Assembly (NCBI RefSeq): GCF_023516595.1
Contig: NZ_JAMGBG010000025.1
Coordinates: forward strand, 1 to 64,000
DNA length: 64,000 nt
DNA from: Streptomyces neyagawaensis
GTDB lineage: Bacteria; Actinomycetota; Actinomycetes; Streptomycetales; Streptomycetaceae
Direction: 5' to 3'
Part shown: piece after piece, positions 58,936-64,000 of the stretch
Position numbering within the stretch: position 1 is the first letter of the stretch
Layout: each line of letters opens with the position of its first letter
Notes under the pieces: model-generated
The model's database searches: none
What the model was told of the DNA's origin: nothing
The model's input: only the letters and a program-made list of their open reading frames with translations
Translations under genes and position numbers: made by a program

Positions 58936-60185
58936 TGGCCGCCGGTCCGTCCGTCACGGGCGCTTGCGCCGACGCCGCCTCGCCGTTGCGGGTCGCCCTG
59001 GTGCACAGCTTCTACACCTCGACCACGCCGAGCGGTGAGAACCAGGCAGTGATCGACCAGCTGGCAGCACTCACCCGGGCAGGTCACGAAACGCATCTCG
59101 TAGCAGCGCGCACCGACGACCTCAGCCGGTCCCGGTTCTACGCACTGCGGGCTGCTGTCACCGTGAGCACCGGGCGTGGCAGGTCCCCCTGGGACGATCT
59201 ACGAAGACTGCGTCCCGATGTGGTCCATGTGCACAATCTCTTCCCCAATTTCGGGAACTCCTGGCTTCGGCGGTGGCACGGCCCGATCGTGGCGACGGTG
59301 CACAACTACCGACCGCTGTGTGCCGCCGCCACCCTGTACCGGCACGGAACGATGTGCACCTGCTGCCCCGACGGCGACCGCTGGGCGGGGCTTCGGAACG
59401 GCTGTTACCGCGGTTCCCTCGTGGCCACCGCGCCACTGGCCTGGGCTGGACGTCATGGCGCCGCCGCGAACCCACTGCTTCGTCGTGCGGACCGTGTGGT
59501 GGTGCTGTCCGAGACGAGCCGTCGGATGTACCTCCGCGCCGGCATCGAGGCTCGGCGACTGGCCCTGGTACCGAACTTCACCACCGACCCGGGCCGGACC
59601 AGCCCGCACAGCACCACGGCGAGCCCGGCCTGGGTCTTCGCCGGCCGTCTCAGCCCGGAGAAGGGTATCAAGGAGTTGCTGGCTCGCTGGCCGGCGGCCG
59701 AGCGGCTGGATGTGGTCGGTGACGGCCCGCTGCTGGACGACTGCCGCCGGGCTGCACCAGGGTCAGTCCGGTTCCTGGGGGCACTGAACCATGCCGAGCT
59801 CCGGCAGCGTCTGCCCTCCTGGCGAGGTCTGGTCTTCCCCAGCCGCTGGCTGGAGGGCGCCCCTCTCATCTACCCCGAGGCACTCGCCGCCGGGCTTCCC
59901 GTTCTCGCCTTCGGCGGTTCGGCCGTCGCGGACTCGGTGCGGGAACAGGGCACCGGGACGGTGCTGGACTGGGACGAGCCGCTCGACGCCGCGCTCAGCC
60001 GGGCGGCCCGTCACTTTCCCTCTCTACGCGACCACTGCCGGAGCACGTTCCGGCGTCACTACACGCAACACGTCTGGGCGGAACGGATGGGGAAGGTGTA
60101 CGCCGCGGTTCTCGCCGAGCGCGGGGCCACTGGTCCAGCAACTCCGGCAGGCACGACCACTCAACATTTTACGGACCGCCCATGA
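58935..60185 (+). CDS. GT4-family glycosyltransferase
   Basis: A 416-residue GT-B-fold enzyme. The N-terminal domain has VHSFYTSTTPSGENQAV and VVHVHNLFPNF; the C-terminal donor domain has VFAGRLSPEKGIKELL, LDVVGDGPLLDD and the EX7E-type EGAPLIYPEALAAGLPV. It should add a sugar from a nucleotide donor to the growing repeat unit. The start ATG overlaps the preceding TGA. Its stop overlaps a 28-codon mini-gene. Confidence 0.9.
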   Translation: MAAGPSVTGACADAASPLRVALVHSFYTSTTPSGENQAVIDQLAALTRAGHETHLVAARTDDLSRSRFYALRAAVTVSTGRGRSPWDDLRRLRPDVVHVHNLFPNFGNSWLRRWHGPIVATVHNYRPLCAAATLYRHGTMCTCCPDGDRWAGLRNGCYRGSLVATAPLAWAGRHGAAANPLLRRADRVVVLSETSRRMYLRAGIEARRLALVPNFTTDPGRTSPHSTTASPAWVFAGRLSPEKGIKELLARWPAAERLDVVGDGPLLDDCRRAAPGSVRFLGALNHAELRQRLPSWRGLVFPSRWLEGAPLIYPEALAAGLPVLAFGGSAVADSVREQGTGTVLDWDEPLDAALSRAARHFPSLRDHCRSTFRRHYTQHVWAERMGKVYAAVLAERGATGPATPAGTTTQHFTDRP

Positions 60186-60268
60186 AGAAACACACAACAC
60201 GGCACGGCACGTCCCACACGGCTCACGCCGACTGGCGGGCCACCGCCAAGAAATCGGGGGCATGGTGA
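60182..60268 (+). CDS. 28-codon mini-gene linking two glycosyltransferase genes
   Basis: An ATG overlapping the GT4 stop (ATGA) opens a 28-codon frame (MKKHTTRHGTSHTAHADWRA... ending in GAW) that stops at 60266-60268, seven bases inside the next glycosyltransferase gene. The product is basic and His/Thr-rich with no known domain. Such a frame would keep ribosomes moving across the 76-base gap and couple the two genes; it may have no protein function. Confidence 0.45.
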   Translation: MKKHTTRHGTSHTAHADWRATAKKSGAW

Positions 60269-61467
60269 AATCCGGTCGGCTCCGGAGGGTCGCGGTCGTC
60301 CAGCCGTACATTCCCGGCTATCGTGCGGGGCTCTTCGAGCGCCTCGGTGAGCGCCTCCTGGCGGCGGGGTGCGCTCTGGACGTGTTGCACGGCCCTCCGC
60401 CACCCAGTCACGTAGCACGGCAGGATGCATCTCGGTTCTCCGGGGCGGTTCAGCTTCCCGCTCATCAGTTCGACCTTCCAGGAGGGCGGTCACTGGTGTG
60501 GCAGCGGACCTCAAGCCGGGTCGCCGCTGCGGACGTCGTCGTGGTGGAACAGGCCCTGCGCAACCTGGGGACCTATCCACTGCTCCTGAAGCAGCGTTGG
60601 GCACGGCTGACCGGCACTTCTCCCCGAGTGGCGCTGTGGGGGCACGGCCGCACCTACACCAAACCGGTGAGCCGCCTGGAGACAGCAGCCAAGGATGTGG
60701 TCACGCGAGAGGCCTCATGGTTCTTCGCCTACACGGAAGGCGGAGCCGCCCACCTCGCCGACCGCGGATACCCCCGCGAGAGAATCACCGTGCTGCACAA
60801 CAGCGTGGACACCCTGTCCCTGACCCGCACCCGGGAACTCGCGGAAACTCCTGGCACCCCCGAACACGCGGAAGCGGCAGCACTGCGCGAGCGTCACCGC
60901 CTGAGGCACGGCCGCACAGCTCTGTTCCTGGGCGGACTTGACACCCCTAAACGGATTCCTTTCCTCCTGGACTGTGTGCGACGCGTGACGGAGACTCTCC
61001 CGGACTTCCGTCTGCTGGTCGCGGGCGACGGCGCGGACAGGCCCCTGGTGGACACTGTGGCCTCCTCACCCGGCAGCGCGGTTGTGCTCCTGGGACACAC
61101 GACGGGACGGCAGGCCGCACTCCTTGGCGCGGTCTCGGACATCATGCTCATGCCCGGAAGAGTCGGCCTCTGCGCCGTGGACTCGTTCGCGCTGCGGACA
61201 CCGATCGTGACGACGGCCTGGCCGTGGCACGCCCCCGAGTTCGAGTACCTGCAAAACGGCGAGAACGCCGTCGTCACTGCGGACGACCCTGCGTCGTACG
61301 CGAACGCCGTCCGAGCGCTGCTGGAGAATCCGGTCCAACTCCACGCGCTACAGGCCGGCTGTGGGGAGTCCGCCGAGACCTACTCCATCGACGCGATGGC
61401 CGCGCGCTTCTGCGAAGGCCTGCTCAGCATCCCTGCGCCAGGCCGGATGGGCAGACCGCCGGGATGA
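60262..61467 (+). CDS. Glycosyltransferase (GT-B fold)
   Basis: A 401-residue glycosyltransferase. It starts at the ATG after ATCGGGGGC and reads VKSGRLRRVAVVQPYIPGYRAG..., with WGHGRTYTKPVSR in the acceptor domain and TALFLGGLDTPKRIPFLL, LLVAGDGADRPL and MPGRVGLCAVDSFALRTPIV in the donor domain. The usual EX7E glutamate is replaced (GRVGLCAVDSFAL), which suggests a diverged GT4 member. It is the last gene of the plus-strand operon and is followed by hairpins before a convergent gene. Confidence 0.82.
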   Translation: MVKSGRLRRVAVVQPYIPGYRAGLFERLGERLLAAGCALDVLHGPPPPSHVARQDASRFSGAVQLPAHQFDLPGGRSLVWQRTSSRVAAADVVVVEQALRNLGTYPLLLKQRWARLTGTSPRVALWGHGRTYTKPVSRLETAAKDVVTREASWFFAYTEGGAAHLADRGYPRERITVLHNSVDTLSLTRTRELAETPGTPEHAEAAALRERHRLRHGRTALFLGGLDTPKRIPFLLDCVRRVTETLPDFRLLVAGDGADRPLVDTVASSPGSAVVLLGHTTGRQAALLGAVSDIMLMPGRVGLCAVDSFALRTPIVTTAWPWHAPEFEYLQNGENAVVTADDPASYANAVRALLENPVQLHALQAGCGESAETYSIDAMAARFCEGLLSIPAPGRMGRPPG

Positions 61468-61472
61468 GGAGC

Positions 61473-61490
61473 TGCGGCGGGTGCGCCGCA
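61473..61490. terminator. Hairpin between convergent genes
   Basis: TGCGGCG (61473-61479) pairs with CGCCGCA (61484-61490) over a 4-base loop. A second stem, CGCCGGG (61495-61501) with CCCGGCG (61518-61524), follows. Together they probably stop transcription from both sides. Confidence 0.6.
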
Positions 61491-61537
61491 CGGGCGCCGG
61501 GTTTAGCGAAGCACACCCCCGGCGTCCCGGCCTCATC

Positions 61538-62191
61538 TCAACCCGACGCTTCCGCTTCGATGATCAGGGCGAAGTCCCGGCGTGCTTCCAGGTCTCTCAA
61601 CACCGGATCGTCACTCGCCCCGGGGGCGCAGCGGCGAACGCTCTTGAATCCGGCAGCCTCGAGTTCCGCCCTCAGTACACCGAAGTCCCACAGATACCCA
61701 GCGTGGTGTCCGCAATCCTGAAATGTGGTTCGCAGTAGATCAACGCCATGATGGATCTCGTAGCCCTTCTGGCGCCACTTCTCCATCTCCCGTGCGGTGC
61801 CCTCGTCGCGCGCCAAGTAGATGCGGGCCACATGCTCGACGTCCGGGGTGGCCAGCCTGATAAGCCCGCCGGGAACGAGTACACGATGGGCCTCGCGAAA
61901 CATTCGACGGCAGGGGCCCAGCCTGATGTGTTCGATCATATTGTCTGCGTAAACGTGACTCGTCGAGGCGGTCGGGACCGGCCATCTCCGGGTGGCGTCG
62001 AGATAGTGCCGGGTCCGCCAGCTCACGTCGGTACAGATCCACCCGGGACGACGCGTCGTATGGCTTCCGATTTCGATCTTCAGAAGATCCGATCGAGTGG
62101 CGGAAGCAACAGTACGGATGAATCTGGTATGCGCCATAAGGCGGTTGACCGGCGCGACAATCGATTTGACGGAATTTTTCACGAGGGGCAT
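61538..62191 (-). CDS. SAM-dependent methyltransferase-like protein
   Basis: A 217-residue protein of the methyltransferase-11 type without a classical glycine-rich motif I: it begins with LKIEIGSHTTRRPGWICTD, then VYADNMIEHIRLGPCRRMF and LVPGGLIRLATPDVEHVARI. Such proteins occur in polysaccharide loci and often lack proof of activity. No ribosome site precedes the ATG at 62191, but TAACGT lies seven bases before it, so a leaderless start is possible; the exact start is uncertain. It is transcribed against the rest of the locus. Confidence 0.7.
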   Translation of the reverse strand: MPLVKNSVKSIVAPVNRLMAHTRFIRTVASATRSDLLKIEIGSHTTRRPGWICTDVSWRTRHYLDATRRWPVPTASTSHVYADNMIEHIRLGPCRRMFREAHRVLVPGGLIRLATPDVEHVARIYLARDEGTAREMEKWRQKGYEIHHGVDLLRTTFQDCGHHAGYLWDFGVLRAELEAAGFKSVRRCAPGASDDPVLRDLEARRDFALIIEAEASG

Positions 62192-62277
62192 GAAATGGAC
62201 GTTAGGACAGGCCGTTTGAGTGTGCCGGGCAACACGCCTGCTGCTGCAGCCTGAATCATCCGGACTGATCCCTTCTA

Positions 62278-62283
62278 TAGGGT
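62278..62283 (+). promoter_or_regulatory. Candidate -10 element of a leaderless polymerase transcript
   Basis: TAGGGT, a typical Streptomyces -10, ends seven bases before the polymerase ATG at 62291, and no ribosome site lies between. That spacing would place the transcription start at or next to the ATG. No good -35 is seen. Confidence 0.5.
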
Positions 62284-62290
62284 CTCGCTC

Positions 62291-63556
62291 ATGTTGGACG
62301 CGAGCTCTTCTCCGCGAATGCAACAGCGGCGCCCACGGCTGCTATTGATCGGCATGGCATCGTTCTGGGTGCTCGTGGGCGGCAATCTCGCTGTGGCGGA
62401 TCTGAACGCGCCGGTCACGCTCGCAATCTACTTTGCCGCGATGTTCGCTCTTCCGTGCGCCCTTTACCGTGCGCCGTCCAGGGCCGGCCGACTCGAGCCG
62501 GTGAATCCCCTCCGGGCGCGGCTGCCCCTGCCTCTGTGGGGATTCGCGGCTCTCGCCGCAGCGTCCGCCGTACAGGAGCAGACCAGTGCCGGCGTGCAGA
62601 ACGCCTTGGTGTACCTGTCGTTCGTCGCCCTGACAGCCCTGGCCGCCACATGGACCTCGGCCGGCTCCCCCCTGCTGCTCTTGCGGTGGGTCCGGGCGGC
62701 TGCGGTCGTCGGCGCTCTCGGCTATCTGACGACCGTGGCCTTCCGCGGGCCGGGTGCCCACGGGTTCTATCCTGCCCGCGTCTACGGCGAGGTCGTCTGG
62801 ATCGGCATGGCCGCTGCCGTCCCGATCGCCAAGCGGTCACGCGCAGGCTTCGTGGTACCCGCGCTGCTGCTTACGGCCTGCCTGCTCAGCCTGTCCCGGA
62901 CCGCGACGGCGGTGTGCGCCCTGATGTTCCTCGCGCTGGCCGCCGTCGGCCGCGGCCGCCGGGAGTTGATCAGGGTGGTTGCGCTCGCGGGAGTGATGTC
63001 ATACGCCGCTGTTTGGCTCATCACCGAGTTCCAGCCACTGCGGAATCGGTTTATGGAGAACGACAACGAAGCAGTCGGAGGTTTCGTGATCGGCACCACC
63101 GGCCGGTCCAAGATGTGGGAGATCACTTGGAGTTCCATCAAGGAATCTCCTTGGCTGGGGCACGGCGTCGGCGACGCTCAGCAGCTGATCACCGATCACA
63201 TTCCTCTTCTGACCCACCCGCACAACGACTACCTGCGGCTGTGGAATGACGTAGGCGTCATCGGCATGGGGCTCTGGGTGTCGGCCGTTCTTCTTCTCAT
63301 GCGGGGAGCCGTGCGTCGCTGGCGGACCGCGGCGACAGCCGCCGACCGCGCCATCCATCAGGCAGCACTGCTCTGTCTGATCGGGTTGAGCCTGAACGCG
63401 TTCACTTCCAACTCGCTCGTGTACATTTTCGTCGCGGTGCCCGTTGCCGTCATCGTGGGAACCAGCCTCGGCCGTGCCTATGCGTCTAATGCCTCCGAAA
63501 GGCCGACAGTTCAGAGAAATCCCATCGGACAGGCGTTGGTTAAGGTGCCTTCATGA
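62291..63556 (+). CDS. O-antigen-ligase/Wzy-like polymerase
   Basis: A 421-residue membrane protein with about 10-11 hydrophobic helices and the conserved periplasmic-loop motif HPHNDYLRLW followed by NDVGVIGMGLW, the mark of the O-antigen ligase family. TGRSKMWEITWSSIKESPWL precedes it, as in known members. It would polymerise or ligate repeat units outside the membrane. The C-terminal about 25 residues are polar. The start may be leaderless. Its stop overlaps the next gene by ATGA. Confidence 0.88.
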   Translation: MLDASSSPRMQQRRPRLLLIGMASFWVLVGGNLAVADLNAPVTLAIYFAAMFALPCALYRAPSRAGRLEPVNPLRARLPLPLWGFAALAAASAVQEQTSAGVQNALVYLSFVALTALAATWTSAGSPLLLLRWVRAAAVVGALGYLTTVAFRGPGAHGFYPARVYGEVVWIGMAAAVPIAKRSRAGFVVPALLLTACLLSLSRTATAVCALMFLALAAVGRGRRELIRVVALAGVMSYAAVWLITEFQPLRNRFMENDNEAVGGFVIGTTGRSKMWEITWSSIKESPWLGHGVGDAQQLITDHIPLLTHPHNDYLRLWNDVGVIGMGLWVSAVLLLMRGAVRRWRTAATAADRAIHQAALLCLIGLSLNAFTSNSLVYIFVAVPVAVIVGTSLGRAYASNASERPTVQRNPIGQALVKVPS

Positions 63557-64000
63557 CTCTTTTCTCAGAGAGCATCCCGAACTCCCCGATTGCTCGCGTC
63601 GCGGCATTTCCAATGCGAGCCGCCGACGTTGTGCGTTACGACGCCCGGGTCCTGACCCAGTCGGTGCGCTGGCTGGTCCGGTCACGGGAGCACACGAATT
63701 ACACCTTCGATCTGACATCACTGAACCTTGAGCATCTCGCCTGGTGGGTCGCCGATGCGGCCTCAGTCCCTGTGGACGGCATCCGCGAGTACATCGCCGA
63801 GGCCGCCAACGACGCGCGACTGCGGGAGCATGTTCGGGTGGCGACCCTGGCGAGCAGTCGACGGCACCTGGCAGACGGCGAGGTACGACTCCACAAACGG
63901 CTCGGCTGGTACGCCCTCGTCCGTGCGCTGCGGCCCGCTCATGTCGTGGAGACCGGCACGGACAAGGGGCTCGGGTCGGTCGTACTCGCCGCCGCGCTGC
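63553..64000 (+). CDS. Methyltransferase-like protein, cut by the window edge
   Basis: The first 149 codons are present (MTLFSESIPNSPIARVAAFP...). A helical N-terminal part of about 130 residues leads into VVETGTDKGLGSVVLAAAL, a motif I-like nucleotide-binding loop of class I SAM methyltransferases, where the window ends. It overlaps the polymerase stop by ATGA, so the two are co-translated. The function is probably modification of the polysaccharide, but the C-terminal part is needed to decide. Confidence 0.65.
   Translation, partial: MTLFSESIPNSPIARVAAFPMRAADVVRYDARVLTQSVRWLVRSREHTNYTFDLTSLNLEHLAWWVADAASVPVDGIREYIAEAANDARLREHVRVATLASSRRHLADGEVRLHKRLGWYALVRALRPAHVVETGTDKGLGSVVLAAAL

Overview
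The window is very GC-rich, dense in short-overlap operons and uses GTG/TTG starts, with TTA codons in only two genes that I found. Protein families (FkbH, LAL regulator, Tat-exported molybdenum hydroxylase, AbfB/CBM42 proteins, DUF4012) point to Streptomyces or a close actinomycete. No rRNA, tRNA, CRISPR array, transposase or phage gene was seen.

Region 1 (1-16 kb, minus strand) is a compact biosynthetic operon. In transcription order it encodes an FkbH-like glyceryl-ACP enzyme, a small unknown protein, a fatty acyl-AMP ligase (FAAL), two acyl-CoA dehydrogenases (ACADs), an ACP, a KS-AT-ACP polyketide synthase, a KAS III-like enzyme, a second ACP, a 2-oxoacid-dehydrogenase-E2-like acyltransferase and a phosphopantetheinyl transferase. 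After two hairpins comes an alpha/beta hydrolase that runs off the left edge. FkbH + ACP + KAS III + acyltransferase + alpha/beta hydrolase is the known tetronate cassette (RK-682, agglomerin, abyssomicin). FAAL + two ACADs + ACP is a lipid-priming unit known from lipopeptides such as ramoplanin. I infer that a free fatty acid is activated, desaturated on the ACP, extended once with malonyl-CoA without ketoreduction, and condensed with glyceryl-ACP to an unsaturated 3-acyl-tetronate, probably with an exocyclic methylene. This is the best candidate for a new system in the window.

Region 2 (16-24 kb) holds a small unknown gene, an exported two-subunit molybdenum hydroxylase, a divergent LuxR-type LAL regulator, a secreted protein and a small membrane protein. 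Region 3 (24-35.6 kb) has a kinase/M23-like/class III aminotransferase fusion next to an Lrp regulator, and a peptide-type ABC transporter operon with an amidase and a TetR gene. Two genes there have their 3' ends tandemly duplicated. Region 4 (36-40 kb) is a stand-alone NRPS-type adenylation domain, a ferric-reductase-like membrane protein and a crotonase. Region 5 (40-47 kb) is a TetR-controlled branched-chain-amino-acid-type ABC transporter with a fused permease and a terminal serine hydrolase; its promoter, operator and a C-rich leader can be read.

Region 6 (47-51 kb) pairs a membrane-anchored sigma factor that carries an extracellular arabinose-binding (AbfB) domain with a divergent secreted GH43 enzyme carrying the same domain: a likely single-protein arabinan sensor. 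A GH43 gene remnant follows. Region 7 (51-64 kb) is an exopolysaccharide locus with a tyrosine phosphatase, DUF4012 protein, priming sugar transferase, UDP-glucuronate decarboxylase-like enzyme, WecG-type and other glycosyltransferases, several methyltransferases and an O-antigen-ligase-like polymerase. It continues past the right edge.
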